A stretch of DNA of 64,000 nt from Picosynechococcus sp. PCC 7002. Its GTDB lineage: Bacteria; Cyanobacteriota; Cyanobacteriia; Cyanobacteriales; MRBY01. The stretch covers positions 1,612,001 through 1,676,000 of the forward strand of contig NZ_CAWLFA010000001.1 in assembly GCF_963860125.1 (NCBI RefSeq), in the 5' to 3' direction. The notes beneath the pieces are model-generated. The model saw only the letters and a list, made by a program, of their open reading frames with translations, was not told the origin of the DNA and did no database searches. Within the stretch, counting starts at the first letter, position 1, and every line of letters begins with the position of its first letter. Below are positions 35,899 to 44,260 of this stretch, one piece after another. Both the position numbers and the translations under genes were made by a program.

Positions 35899-36456
35899 TC
35901 AGCTGAGGGGCATTTTTACCGGAGGCAAGGGATGTCCTAGGGTTTTGATATCCAAGGCATGGCCACCCACCAATAAATAGACTTGATCGGAAACGAGGCC
36001 CACTTCGCGGATTAAACGGCCCAGGCGATCGCGAAATAAGCGTCCTAATGGGTAAGTGGGGACGAGGCCCCAACCCGTTTCTTCGGCGACGAGAATTAGC
36101 ATCCGTGGGGAACTTTTAATCGCCTCCAAAAATGCTGTGGTGAGCTGGTACCAAGGAGCAGGCTCTGTTTCTAAATGATTGGCCACCCACAGACCGAGGG
36201 AATCTACAAGGATGCAGTGGTCTTCGGGGATACGTCGCATCGCTTCGGTTAGATGGACTGACTCACCCATAAATCCCCAATTTTTCGGGCGGCGATCGCG
36301 GTGGTGTTGGATCCGGGCCATCCATTCGGGATCGTCAGGATTTTCAGTGGCCGTCGCAATATAGGTGACGGGGCGTTGGGACTGGAGTGCAAGGTGTTCG
36401 GCCCATTCACTTTTGCCGGAGCGGACAGCGCCCGTAACGAGGATGGTTTGGCCCAT
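35899..36456 (-). CDS. cobU: Adenosylcobinamide kinase/adenosylcobinamide-phosphate guanylyltransferase
   Basis: 185 residues from MGQTILVTGAVRSGKSEWAE; 5 extra residues are encoded by an upstream ATG. P-loop GAVRSGKS at residues 9-16, then QRPVTYIATA, RIQHHRDRRPKNWG (His region that accepts GMP) and LILVAEETGWGLVPTYPLGR with the conserved Glu-Glu. It phosphorylates and guanylylates cobinamide in the cobalamin nucleotide-loop pathway. 36 nt after lgt on the same strand. Confidence 0.93.
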   Translation of the reverse strand: MGQTILVTGAVRSGKSEWAEHLALQSQRPVTYIATATENPDDPEWMARIQHHRDRRPKNWGFMGESVHLTEAMRRIPEDHCILVDSLGLWVANHLETEPAPWYQLTTAFLEAIKSSPRMLILVAEETGWGLVPTYPLGRLFRDRLGRLIREVGLVSDQVYLLVGGHALDIKTLGHPLPPVKMPLS

Positions 36457-36492
36457 GGATGATGTTGTCACTAGAGGAGCAATGGTAACGGT

Positions 36493-37368
36493 TTAAGTCT
36501 CGGAATTTTCTGGGATAGCTTCTGCCCCTCGCAATTCCCGCGGCGATCGCACATCGGGTAAGCGTCGTTTCAGGACATATAACCAGACTAATCCCAAAAT
36601 ACCGAGGGCCATTCCTGTCAAACTGACCAATTGGGCAACGCGAATCCCACCAAGCATCAAGCTGTCAGTGCGCAAGCCTTCGATCCAGACGCGACCAGCA
36701 CTGTAGGCAATCCAGTAGGCAAGAAAAATTGTGCCTGTTTTGAGGCGATCGCCATGGCGCAAACCCCAGAAAAATAAATAGAGGAGTAATGCAAAAACCC
36801 CAAGATTCCAGACAGATTCATAGAGGAAAGTCGGGTGAAAATATTCATATTCCACAAGGTTTAAAGGGCGATTTTGGAGGGGAATATAAAGCTTCCAAGG
36901 TAAATCGGTTGGTGCCCCAAAGGCTTCCGAATTGAAAAAATTTCCCCAGCGACCAATGGCTTGCCCCAAAATCAAAGCAGGCGCAATTAAATCCCCCAGT
37001 TGCCAAAAAGACAGGCGATTCAAGCGACAAAAAATTAAGGCCGCAATTACACCGCCAAGGATCGCCCCGTGGATCGCGATACCCCCTTGCCAGATCGCAA
37101 TAATATCCTGGGGACGATCGGCGTAGCTGCGCCATTGAAATAGCACATAATACAGTCGCGCGCAGGGAATCGCCCCAATAATTCCCCAAATGACGTAATC
37201 GGCTAGTAACTCCGGTTTAATCCCCCGTCGCTTTGCCAAAAATTGAGAGAGATTCACCCCGATCAACACGGCGATCGCGATTAAAAGACCATACCAACGG
37301 ATTGCAAAATTACCCACCTCAAACAAAATGGGGCCAGGGGATTGGAACTGCCAAGCGAAGATCATCAT
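36493..37368 (-). CDS. lgt: Prolipoprotein diacylglyceryl transferase (Lgt)
   Basis: 291 residues, seven membrane segments. The family signature GQAIGRWGNFFNSEAFG with its Arg and Asn lies at about 138-154. The conserved early segment IRWYGLLIAIAV and the C-terminal RVWIEGLRTDSL are also present. It transfers diacylglycerol from phosphatidylglycerol to the lipobox cysteine; the window encodes at least three lipoproteins for it (30746, 44773, 50934). Its ATG overlaps the queF stop by 4 nt, indicating translational coupling. Confidence 0.96.
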   Translation of the reverse strand: MMIFAWQFQSPGPILFEVGNFAIRWYGLLIAIAVLIGVNLSQFLAKRRGIKPELLADYVIWGIIGAIPCARLYYVLFQWRSYADRPQDIIAIWQGGIAIHGAILGGVIAALIFCRLNRLSFWQLGDLIAPALILGQAIGRWGNFFNSEAFGAPTDLPWKLYIPLQNRPLNLVEYEYFHPTFLYESVWNLGVFALLLYLFFWGLRHGDRLKTGTIFLAYWIAYSAGRVWIEGLRTDSLMLGGIRVAQLVSLTGMALGILGLVWLYVLKRRLPDVRSPRELRGAEAIPENSET

Positions 37369-37766
37369 GCTTGTTCTTTGGTGTGGGTAACTTCAATGAC
37401 AGTATGCACATTACCACGGGGCTGGTAGTCTCCTTTGATCGTCATTTCGAGGGGATCACAGGCCGCGACCAGGTCATCGAGAATTTGATTAACTGCTTCT
37501 TCGTGGGAAATATAGCGATCGCGGTAACTGTTGATGTAAAGCTTGATCGCTTTTAACTCCACCACTTTCTGATCCGGTACATAGGTAATGTAAATCGTTG
37601 CGAAGTCCGGATAGCCAGAAAAAGGACATTTACAAGTGTATTCCGGCAGGGTGATGTTAATGGTATAGCGACGTCCGGGGCGGGGATTCGGGAAGGTAAT
37701 CAGCTCACCGTTTTCAATTTCGCGCTCCCCGTACTTTAGGGACTGTGCTTCTGTGGTCTGGCCCAT
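37365..37766 (-). CDS. queF: preQ0 reductase, NADPH-dependent 7-cyano-7-deazaguanine reductase QueF
   Basis: 133 residues from MGQTTEAQSLKYGEREIEN, the length of the unimodular QueF type. An upstream in-frame extension (to 37859) is unlikely. Thioimide-forming Cys and Asp lie in TCKCPFSGYPDFATIY; where GQPDF is common, this has GYPDF. The QueF motif is followed by ELKAIKLYINSYRDRYISHE, which carries the substrate-binding Glu. It reduces preQ0 to preQ1 for queuosine in tRNA. The lgt ATG overlaps its end. Confidence 0.94.
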   Translation of the reverse strand: MGQTTEAQSLKYGEREIENGELITFPNPRPGRRYTINITLPEYTCKCPFSGYPDFATIYITYVPDQKVVELKAIKLYINSYRDRYISHEEAVNQILDDLVAACDPLEMTIKGDYQPRGNVHTVIEVTHTKEQA

Positions 37767-37957
37767 GGATAAAACCTTAATATTTTTTAAAGAAACCGTA
37801 TTGTATTGTACAAATCTTTGCTGAAGTCTTGGGCCTCTAGGCAATTTCTTTGAAATCACTTAGCCAAGACCCCCAGTCAAAATAACCAGGCATATATTTT
37901 AACTGCGACACTCCTTACGATGAAATTACTGTTGTGCTATGTTCTGGCATCATATTT

Positions 37958-37978
37958 TGGTACTTTTTTGTAGTACCA
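37958..37978. promoter_or_regulatory. Candidate HicB operator upstream of hicA
   Basis: Perfect 6-bp arms TGGTAC (37958-37963) and GTACCA (37973-37978) with a 9-nt spacer, 20 nt upstream of the hicA ATG. Type II antitoxins usually repress their own promoter at such inverted repeats. The HicB partner has a C-terminal DNA-binding ribbon-helix-helix-like end. Confidence 0.55.
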
Positions 37979-37998
37979 TCAAGGTGTTTGACTAAACA

Positions 37999-38253
37999 AT
38001 GAAGCGTAAAAACAGTAAAACCCTAGCGCTTATTTTCCAAAGGCCCATCAGTGGCAACATTGCCTGGTCTGACATCGAAGCACTCTTTCTGGAACTAGGA
38101 GCAGACATTTCTGAGAGGAGTGGCTCACGAGTTGCGGTGATTCTCTTTGGTGAAGTGCGGGTTTTTCATCGACCTCACCCTTCCCCTACAACTGATAAAG
38201 GAGCCGTTGCCAGTATTCGGAAATGGTTAGAATCCCACGGAGTAAAGCCATGA
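37999..38253 (+). CDS. hicA: HicA-family toxin (mRNA interferase-type)
   Basis: 84 residues of the HicA longer-type subfamily: KTLALIFQRPISGNIAWSD, the small dsRBD-like core LFLELGADISERSGSRVAV, then VFHRPHPSPTTDKGAVASIR and KWLESHGVKP. Where classic HicA has GSH with the catalytic histidine, this one has GSR; that is usual in this subfamily as I recall it. Cleaves mRNA when free of HicB. The stop codon overlaps the hicB start (ATGA), and an inverted repeat lies upstream. Confidence 0.88.
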   Translation: MKRKNSKTLALIFQRPISGNIAWSDIEALFLELGADISERSGSRVAVILFGEVRVFHRPHPSPTTDKGAVASIRKWLESHGVKP

Positions 38254-38597
38254 ACATGATGATTCTTGATGGTTATCGAGCAAAAATTGAATATGACCCA
38301 GAACTTGACTTATTTCGCGGTGAAATCTTGGGGTTAAATGGTGGCGCAGATTTCTATGGCAGCAATCCCGAAGAACTCCGCCAGGAATTTAAAAATTCCC
38401 TCGCAGTATTTCTCGAAGTTTGTAAAGAAAAAGGCATTAGCCCCATCAAAGAATATTCAGGACGCTTTAACCTACGAGTTTCACCAGAGCTACACCGTGA
38501 AATCGCAATTTTGACGGCCAGCAAAAATACCAGCATCAATAAGTGGATTACCGAAGTTCTGCAGGAAGCGGTGCAATCTACTGATTATGCCCAATAA
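38250..38597 (+). CDS. hicB: HicB-family antitoxin
   Basis: 115 residues from the ATG at 38250, which overlaps the last base of the hicA frame by a 4-nt ATGA. N-terminal partial RNase H-like fold of HicB (YRAKIEYDPELDLFRGEILG, DFYGSNPEELRQEFKNSLA), then C-terminal ribbon-helix-helix-like domain (FNLRVSPELHREIAILTASK, then INKWITEVLQEA). It neutralises HicA and presumably binds the operator upstream of hicA. An in-frame ATG 27 nt earlier would overlap hicA further. Confidence 0.9.
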   Translation: MNMMILDGYRAKIEYDPELDLFRGEILGLNGGADFYGSNPEELRQEFKNSLAVFLEVCKEKGISPIKEYSGRFNLRVSPELHREIAILTASKNTSINKWITEVLQEAVQSTDYAQ

Positions 38598-38598
38598 A

Positions 38599-38626
38599 AA
38601 TTCCCCCATCACCTGACAGGGGAATT
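38599..38626 (-). terminator. Terminator of gatC (minus strand)
   Basis: AATTCCCC (38599-38606) pairs with GGGGAATT (38619-38626), loop 12 nt. On the minus strand it is followed by TTTTTATT, so it ends gatC transcription. It lies just after the hicB stop and may also stop hicAB. Confidence 0.75.
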
Positions 38627-38647
38627 GAGCAAAAACATAAATTTTAA

Positions 38648-38941
38648 TTATTCGCTTTCGCCAAGGATCTTGGGGACTCGGAAATAATCATCTTCGCGGT
38701 CTGGGGCATTATCAAGTAAAAGTTGGCAATCGCCAAAGGTTTTTTGCTCATCGGTACGGGTGATATTACTCACATCAATCGCCCTAGTAGTCGGTTCTAC
38801 ATTGTCCGTGTCCAGTTCACTGAGTTGTTCGACATAGTCTAAAATCGCGCTGAGTTGGGAGGGTAGACGCTGTTCCTCTTCCGGCGTCAATTCCAAACGT
38901 GCTAAATGGGCAACCTTGCGAACCTGTTCAAGATCAATCAT
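38648..38941 (-). CDS. gatC: Asp-tRNA(Asn)/Glu-tRNA(Gln) amidotransferase subunit C
   Basis: 97 residues, the family length. Typical GatC sequence: VRKVAHLARLELTPEEEQRL, FTDQLSAILDYV-like PSQLSAILDYVEQLSELDTD and a C-terminal FRVPKILGE. It stabilises GatA/GatB in the complex that transamidates misacylated Glu-tRNA(Gln), required in cyanobacteria for Gln codons. gatA and gatB are not in this window. Confidence 0.95.
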   Translation of the reverse strand: MIDLEQVRKVAHLARLELTPEEEQRLPSQLSAILDYVEQLSELDTDNVEPTTRAIDVSNITRTDEQKTFGDCQLLLDNAPDREDDYFRVPKILGESE

Positions 38942-38993
38942 GTTTAAATTCTCAATGTGAATGCTTACTTTAAAGTTTCGATCACTAACTAAT

Positions 38994-39515
38994 TTAGAAA
39001 AAGACGTCCATTTCCGAGCGACCGGTGGTTTTCAGCCAGTTTTGCGCTTCGATGTAGTTGTTCGGCGCGATGCGGATCGCCTGCTTCCAATATTCTGCGG
39101 CCTTATCAAAGAGCGCTTCTGATTCGTCTTCATTGCCAGATTGCTTTGCTTTTTCGCCTTGGTAGTGATAGACCACAGCAATGTTATTTAGAGCCTGGGG
39201 CATCCGGGGATTGAGATCAATGGCTTCGTGGTAGAGTTCTAAAGCTTTGTGGTGATCGCCGTTGCTGGCGTAGATCAGGCCCATATTGTAGAGGATATAG
39301 CTACGATCATTGGGGTCATCTTCGAGTCTTAGGGCTTCTTCGTAGTTTTCGAGGGCTTCGGAATATTCCCCATCGGCTTGGGCCGACATCCCATCGCGAT
39401 AATAGGCAAAGGCTTCTTTGGAACGGTTATTGGTGGGCAGAATTTTGAGGATGATATCGGCCATCACCGTAAAGCTTTTGTCGATGAAATTATCGTTGCG
39501 CTGTGTTCTGGGCAT
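38994..39515 (-). CDS. ycf3: Photosystem I assembly protein Ycf3
   Basis: 173 residues, the standard Ycf3 length. Begins MPRTQRNDNFIDKSFTVMAD, the conserved Ycf3 N-terminus, followed by three TPR units (FAYYRDGMSAQADGEYSEAL, YNMGLIYASNGDHHKALELY, AEYWKQAIRIAPNNYIEAQN) and the ending LKTTGR. It is a thylakoid peripheral protein that chaperones assembly of the PSI core subunits PsaA/PsaB. 52 nt upstream of gatC on the same strand. Confidence 0.97.
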   Translation of the reverse strand: MPRTQRNDNFIDKSFTVMADIILKILPTNNRSKEAFAYYRDGMSAQADGEYSEALENYEEALRLEDDPNDRSYILYNMGLIYASNGDHHKALELYHEAIDLNPRMPQALNNIAVVYHYQGEKAKQSGNEDESEALFDKAAEYWKQAIRIAPNNYIEAQNWLKTTGRSEMDVFF

Positions 39516-39583
39516 AATGGTTACGTTGCGAGGGATGCTCTATTTACTTTACCTTGATTTGTTTGTGATTTTAGCGGATTGCG

Positions 39584-40564
39584 ATGGCGGTGTATTTTTT
39601 CTGGGGAGAGGATGATTTTGCGATCGCCCAAGCGGTGGATCAGATTAAGCAATCGGTTTTAGATCCAGCTTGGCTATCGTTTAATTTTCAGACCTACGAC
39701 GGCAGTAAAGAGGAAAGTATTATTGATGCGCTGGATGAGGTGATGACGCCGCCCTTTGGCATGGGAGGACGGTTAATTTGGCTGAATGAAGCGACGTTGT
39801 GCCAATCTTGCTCGGATAGTCTTTTGCAGGAATTGCACCGGACATTACCCGTGATTCCCGAAAGTTCACACCTGTTAATGACGAGCCGTAAAAAACCAGA
39901 TAAGCGGCTAAAATCGACAAAATTTATCCAGGAACACGCGAAAGTATGGGAGTTTTCGCCGATTCCCCCGTGGCAGACGGAAGCCCTAGCAGATCGCGTT
40001 AAAGCAACAGCGCGGGAATTGGGGGTGAATTTAGATCGACCAGCAACGGAATTGCTCGGTGAAGCGGTGGGCAATGATACGCGACGGCTCTGGAATGAGT
40101 TAGAAAAGCTCAAAATTTATCAGGGGAGCCGGACGCAACCGTTAACAAAAGTAGAAATTCAGCAACTGGTGGCAGCAACGAACCAAAATAGTTTGCAACT
40201 CTGTGAGGCGATCCGGGAAGGCAATGGTGGTTTAGCGATTCAATTGGTGGGGGAACTGTTGGCGCAAAATGAGCCTGCCCTGCGGATTGTGGCGACGTTG
40301 ATCGGTCAATTCCGGATGTGGACAATTATTAAGGTAATGATCGAAGCTGGGGAACGGGACGATCAGGCGATCGCCAAACTAGCAGATCTCAAGAATCCCA
40401 AACGATTATATTTTCTGAAAAAAGAAATTTCCCGGTTGCGGGGTCAGCAACTGCTAAAAACCCTACCGATTTTGTTAGAACTCGAAGCCGGACTGAAACA
40501 AGGGGCGATCGCCGAGGAAATTCTCCCGACTAAAATTCTCGAACTCTGTCAGCATTTCCGCTAA
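39584..40564 (+). CDS. holA: DNA polymerase III subunit delta (HolA)
   Basis: 326 residues. AAA+-like clamp-loader delta: VYFFWGEDDFAIAQAVDQIK at the N-terminus, LLMTSRKKPDKRLKSTKF, then GNDTRRLWNELEKLKIYQG and a helical C-terminal collar domain. As in other delta subunits the P-loop is absent. It opens the sliding clamp during loading. Divergent from ycf3 by 68 nt. Confidence 0.9.
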   Translation: MAVYFFWGEDDFAIAQAVDQIKQSVLDPAWLSFNFQTYDGSKEESIIDALDEVMTPPFGMGGRLIWLNEATLCQSCSDSLLQELHRTLPVIPESSHLLMTSRKKPDKRLKSTKFIQEHAKVWEFSPIPPWQTEALADRVKATARELGVNLDRPATELLGEAVGNDTRRLWNELEKLKIYQGSRTQPLTKVEIQQLVAATNQNSLQLCEAIREGNGGLAIQLVGELLAQNEPALRIVATLIGQFRMWTIIKVMIEAGERDDQAIAKLADLKNPKRLYFLKKEISRLRGQQLLKTLPILLELEAGLKQGAIAEEILPTKILELCQHFR

Positions 40565-40684
40565 ACCCTTGCAACCATGGCAGAAAAAAGTTGCCCCCTG
40601 GAACTTCCCTCCCTAAAACCTATTCTTTAATATTAAATACGTTTAAAATTTGCCATCGCTGATTTTTATTCCCCATCGGTCATT

Positions 40685-41167
40685 ATGCTTTTACCCCGTC
40701 GCTTCCAAGATTATTTGCTGGGCAGTTGCCTTACCCTCAGCGCCCTGGGCTTGGGGCTAGCGCCCCAATTAACCCTCAAACCGGAAATTCTTGGCTGGCA
40801 AAATCAGGCGATCGCCCAACAACCGAGCACCGCAGACATTAATCGCTATGCCGAAGCCTATCTGGCGATCTACGGCAATAACAGCATGGATAATCTCTTG
40901 TTGGAAGTCGAAAATCTCATTGGCCGCAAACCGGACTGGGAAATTCGCTGCGATCAGCCCCAGAGTATTAACCGTCTCAATAACCGTGCCGCCATTGGGA
41001 AAGTGCGTAACTACTGCAACAATGTTTTGCCCAACCTCATTGACGACATTATGCCCCGCAGCACCTTTAATCGCATTAGTAATCAGTTGCCCAATAATCC
41101 GACTCTCCAGGAACAAATTCAAGACGCCATGTTCGATATTCTCAAACAAAAACAAGGCGGCCGTTAA
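40685..41167 (+). CDS. Exported protein of unknown function
   Basis: 160 residues with a basic start (MLLPRRFQ), a hydrophobic stretch to about residue 40 and a probable cleavage after QAIAQQ-like AIAQ. Mature part begins with NRYAEAYLAIYGNN and has two cysteines (IRCDQPQSINRL and VRNYCNNVLPN) that could form a disulfide. Helical throughout. I know no named family; homologues of this layout are cyanobacterial exported hypotheticals. A strong terminator follows. Confidence 0.72.
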   Translation: MLLPRRFQDYLLGSCLTLSALGLGLAPQLTLKPEILGWQNQAIAQQPSTADINRYAEAYLAIYGNNSMDNLLLEVENLIGRKPDWEIRCDQPQSINRLNNRAAIGKVRNYCNNVLPNLIDDIMPRSTFNRISNQLPNNPTLQEQIQDAMFDILKQKQGGR

Positions 41168-41202
41168 CTAACTCGTCCGCATATATCGAACAAAATTCCC
41201 TT

Positions 41203-41228
41203 CCCCCAGCACCATGGGGGATTTTTTT
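41203..41228 (+). terminator. Rho-independent terminator of the exported-protein gene at 40685
   Basis: CCCCCA (41203-41208) and TGGGGG (41215-41220) form a 6-bp stem with a 6-nt loop, followed by ATTTTTTT. Confidence 0.85.
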
Positions 41229-41302
41229 GCCCATAGGTACAACACACAAAAGGCGATCGCCAAGGAAAGCGATCGCCTAAAAACTGAGTTAAAACCAACC
41301 AT

Positions 41303-42172
41303 TTAGAGCAGGGGCGACAGACGACTCCGATAACGTTGCTGATTTAACCCCTCCGCATAGAGCGAACCTTGGGGATTCCCCGAATAACGGGCGGCTTTAT
41401 TTTGGAGTCGCACAATTCGATCATTGGTGGCTGGGTGGGTACTCAAAAATTCAGGGGGACGACCACCACCACTGTTGGCTGCCATCAACTTTTTCATAAA
41501 TGAAGCCATCGCCTCTGGGGCATAGCCGACCCGGGTCAACATATTAAACCCAAGATCATCCGCTTCCGTTTCGTCACTGCGACTGTTGGGATAATCAACG
41601 GCGATCGCCACCCCCAATTGGACAATCTGATTACTATCCAAGCCCGTCGCCGCCAAAATCCCCTGGTTCCGGGCCTGCATTCTCATCTGTTCTAGGGAAT
41701 GTTTCGCCGCAATGTGACCAATTTCATGGCCAATCACACTAGCAAGCTCTGCCTCATTAGCGGCGGTTTTAATTAGCCCTGTGTTGATGTAGTTGTAGCC
41801 TCCCATGGTGGCAAAGGCATTCACGCTGTCATCTTCGACGACAAAGAATTTGTAATTTAAATTTGGGCGTGTGCTTTGGCGCGCTAAACGTTGGCCAATT
41901 TCGTTGATGTAGCTCACAACCCGCTGGTTTTGATAGAGTTTAACCTGGCCGGAACGGGTCAGTTCATTGTGAATTTGTTGACCAAAGTCCTGTTCCTGGG
42001 CATCCGAGAGATTGGAAATTTGATAACTCTGCACCCCCCAGATTAAAACGCCCCGCAAAAGATTTTCAAAAAAACCCGCCTGGCTAACGGTGGGTGTCGC
42101 AAGGTTGACGCTGATCGCGACAATGCAGGCTAATAGGCCATACATCCAGCGGTTTTTTCGACGATGCAACAT
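41303..42172 (-). CDS. M48-family metalloprotease with signal/anchor sequence
   Basis: 289 residues. Zinc-protease motif in VIGHEIGHIAAKH (HExxH) at about residues 145-157, and the third ligand Glu in RSDETEADDLGFNML. The family ending FLSTHPATNDRIVRL is present too. An N-terminal hydrophobic segment (LLACIVAISVNLATPTV) acts as export signal or anchor. Resembles BepA-like periplasmic/membrane quality-control proteases. A basic start (MLHRRKNRWMYG) precedes the signal. Target unknown. Confidence 0.92.
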   Translation of the reverse strand: MLHRRKNRWMYGLLACIVAISVNLATPTVSQAGFFENLLRGVLIWGVQSYQISNLSDAQEQDFGQQIHNELTRSGQVKLYQNQRVVSYINEIGQRLARQSTRPNLNYKFFVVEDDSVNAFATMGGYNYINTGLIKTAANEAELASVIGHEIGHIAAKHSLEQMRMQARNQGILAATGLDSNQIVQLGVAIAVDYPNSRSDETEADDLGFNMLTRVGYAPEAMASFMKKLMAANSGGGRPPEFLSTHPATNDRIVRLQNKAARYSGNPQGSLYAEGLNQQRYRSRLSPLL

Positions 42173-42308
42173 GATGCTTGTGTTCCTGTGGCTGTTTTGA
42201 GTAGGGAAGGTAGATTGGCTAACAAACCGAAGGCTTGTTCTTTTCTATAGTAACCAATCGCAATTTTCCGTTATGTTCTCAGACGGTCGGCCCCAGGACT
42301 TTAGTTCC

Positions 42309-42590
42309 TTAATTCATGTTTTGGTAATAGTAAAAGTTAAAGGTTTCAAACATACCGCCGACAAAACCACAGGCAATCGCAATGACTAAGACCCCTTCCC
42401 AAATGCGCCCATTGCCAAAAACTTTTAGCACATTCCCAAAGGCATCCGTTAACAATTCAACAGTTACCCCAGGGAAAATCCCCACCGCCGCACAGAGGGT
42501 CAAAAGTAAACCGCAAACCACCATCGGTGCCAAAAAGCTCATCGTAACGGTGATACACAGTGAAGGAAAAAATCTAGGGGTCGCTTTCAT
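42309..42590 (-). CDS. Small membrane protein of unknown function
   Basis: 93 residues with two membrane segments, VTMSFLAPMVVCGLLLTLCA (about 15-38) and GVLVIAIACGFVGGMFETF (about 65-84). It ends with an aromatic tail, YYYQNMN. No family recognised. The gene is on the same strand as the M48 protease gene and lies 136 nt upstream of it; a relationship is uncertain. Confidence 0.65.
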   Translation of the reverse strand: MKATPRFFPSLCITVTMSFLAPMVVCGLLLTLCAAVGIFPGVTVELLTDAFGNVLKVFGNGRIWEGVLVIAIACGFVGGMFETFNFYYYQNMN

Positions 42591-42737
42591 AAGTCAGGAG
42601 ATCCTTAGGCACAAGCACTCGTTTTCTTTAGGATATGGCGCGTTGAGCTGACTTTAGAGTAGCCAATTAAACGGAATGCATACTATAAAGGACATGATTC
42701 TTAAATTTTTATAAAATTTTGAGATATGCTAGGCCGC

Positions 42738-42785
42738 CAAAAAGCCGCCCATCCCCACAGAACGCCTAGGATAGACGGCTTTAGA
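42738..42785 (-). terminator. Probable terminator of the DUF2470 gene
   Basis: On the minus strand AAGCCG (42781-42776) pairs with CGGCTT (42747-42742), followed by TTT TGG, with internal smaller pairings in the ~28-nt loop. The arms are short, so a moderate call. Confidence 0.45.
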
Positions 42786-42816
42786 CAAATTATGGTGTAA
42801 GTTGCTGGGAGTTTGT

Positions 42817-43101
42817 TTAGGTGGGATTGCCTTGGGCTGCTTGCATCATTTCCACTAACACAGTGTGGGCCTCCTTAGCATTGGCTAAAGTTTTTGGAAA
42901 AGGGATGCGTACCGCTTCTGTGCCGGTGGTGTCGGTCACTTCAAGGGCCATCCCCGTTTCATCCAGGGACAACATTTTTGCGGCTTCTGCGCGATGACAC
43001 TGGCCAAAATGTTTCGCGTACAGGAGAACCGCGTCGCCATGGTCTTTGTTCATGTGGTTACAAATGCGATCGCTCACGGCGGAGGTAATAATTTCAGACA
43101 T
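42817..43101 (-). CDS. DUF2470 domain protein
   Basis: 94 residues from MSEIITSAVSDRICNHMNKD; an upstream in-frame extension of 36 residues is unlikely. The HMNKDHGDAVLLYAKHFG motif and LEVTDTTGTEAVRIPFPKTL segment define this family. It is the split-barrel partner domain found in heme-handling and plant/cyanobacterial heme-regulatory proteins; a heme role is inference here. It lies on the same strand as the epimerase gene upstream of it. Confidence 0.88.
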   Translation of the reverse strand: MSEIITSAVSDRICNHMNKDHGDAVLLYAKHFGQCHRAEAAKMLSLDETGMALEVTDTTGTEAVRIPFPKTLANAKEAHTVLVEMMQAAQGNPT

Positions 43102-43189
43102 GGTTTGTAAAAAAATACGATAAATCTTTATCAAAATAATAGGCTGCTGACTCTCACAAGTCTGGCTAAACCATTCGGCTGTCGGGGAA

Positions 43190-44113
43190 TTAACTAGCCA
43201 GTAAATCAACCAGGGCAGCTTTGAGATCCGGAAATTTAAACTGGAAGCCAGCCTCTTCGGTTCGTTTGGGTAGCACTTTTTGCCCTTCTAATACGACTTT
43301 CGCACCATCGCTGAGGAGTAATTCTAAAACAAAGCCCGGTACTGGGAGCCAAGCAGGACGTTTCATTACAGATCCTAGGGTCTGGGCGAGGGTTTCCATG
43401 GTGACTGGATTGGGGGCAGTGCCGTTGTAGGTGCCTTGCCAATCGGCTTGGGTAAGGGCCATTTCAATCAAGCTAACGAGATCATCGCGGTGAATCCAAG
43501 AAACCCATTGTTTACCTGTGCCGAGGGGGCCGCCGACAAAGGTATTAAAAGCGAGAATCATCTTGGCGAGGGCTCCTCCTTCTTTGGCGAGGACAATCCC
43601 AAACCGGAGAATGACGGTACGAGTGCCGTGGTTTTGGGCTTCTAGGGCCGCAGTTTCCCATGCTTGACAAACGTCTGCGAGAAAGTCGTTACCGGGAGGG
43701 CTTGTTTCAGTGTAGATGGCGGTTTCACTGGTGCCGTAATAGCCGACGGCGGAGGGATTAATGAGTACCTGGGGTTTTTGATTGGCTTTGGCGATCGCCT
43801 CGACGATCTTTTCTGTCCCCCCCTGGCGACTATGGTGAATTTCCTGCTTATAGCTTGGTGTCCACCGTTGTTCCGCAATGGGAGCCCCAGCCAGATTCAC
43901 CACCGCATCACAGCCAGAGATACAGTCCTGCCAGGGGCCTGACTCCGTGGGGGTATAGGCCACAATCTTGAGCTTTGGATAGACAGAAGCCGGAAAGATG
44001 CCTTGGGCTTTGGCCTCACTGCGGGTCAAGACTAAAAGCTCATGGGCAGGGTACAAACGCTCAACCGAACGTTGCCCCACAAGACCTGTTGCACCGGTAA
44101 TCGCAATTTTCAT
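43190..44113 (-). CDS. TIGR01777-family epimerase (SulA-like, cyanobacterial)
   Basis: 307 residues. Rossmann start MKIAITGATGLVGQRSVERL, SDR-like NLAGAPIAEQRW and LINPSAVGYYGTSE with the catalytic Tyr-x-x-x-Lys-like region, and a C-terminal DUF1731 segment (PAWLPVPGFVLELLLSDGA). This is the TIGR01777 family; in cyanobacteria and chloroplasts a member is linked to cell/plastid division (SulA/GC1), and the assignment of that role here is inference. 88 nt before the DUF2470 gene. Confidence 0.9.
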   Translation of the reverse strand: MKIAITGATGLVGQRSVERLYPAHELLVLTRSEAKAQGIFPASVYPKLKIVAYTPTESGPWQDCISGCDAVVNLAGAPIAEQRWTPSYKQEIHHSRQGGTEKIVEAIAKANQKPQVLINPSAVGYYGTSETAIYTETSPPGNDFLADVCQAWETAALEAQNHGTRTVILRFGIVLAKEGGALAKMILAFNTFVGGPLGTGKQWVSWIHRDDLVSLIEMALTQADWQGTYNGTAPNPVTMETLAQTLGSVMKRPAWLPVPGFVLELLLSDGAKVVLEGQKVLPKRTEEAGFQFKFPDLKAALVDLLAS

Positions 44114-44260
44114 TGAAAAAAGTTTAAATCATCAAGGATATACACAAATTGTGGCGTAATGGCCCCAGTGGCGACAACGCCCCCTGTCTTTGAGAGCTGT
44201 GCTAGCATAGGCGGAAATATTGAGTCTAGCGTCTTTTTTTACAAAGATTACGGGGAGAAT

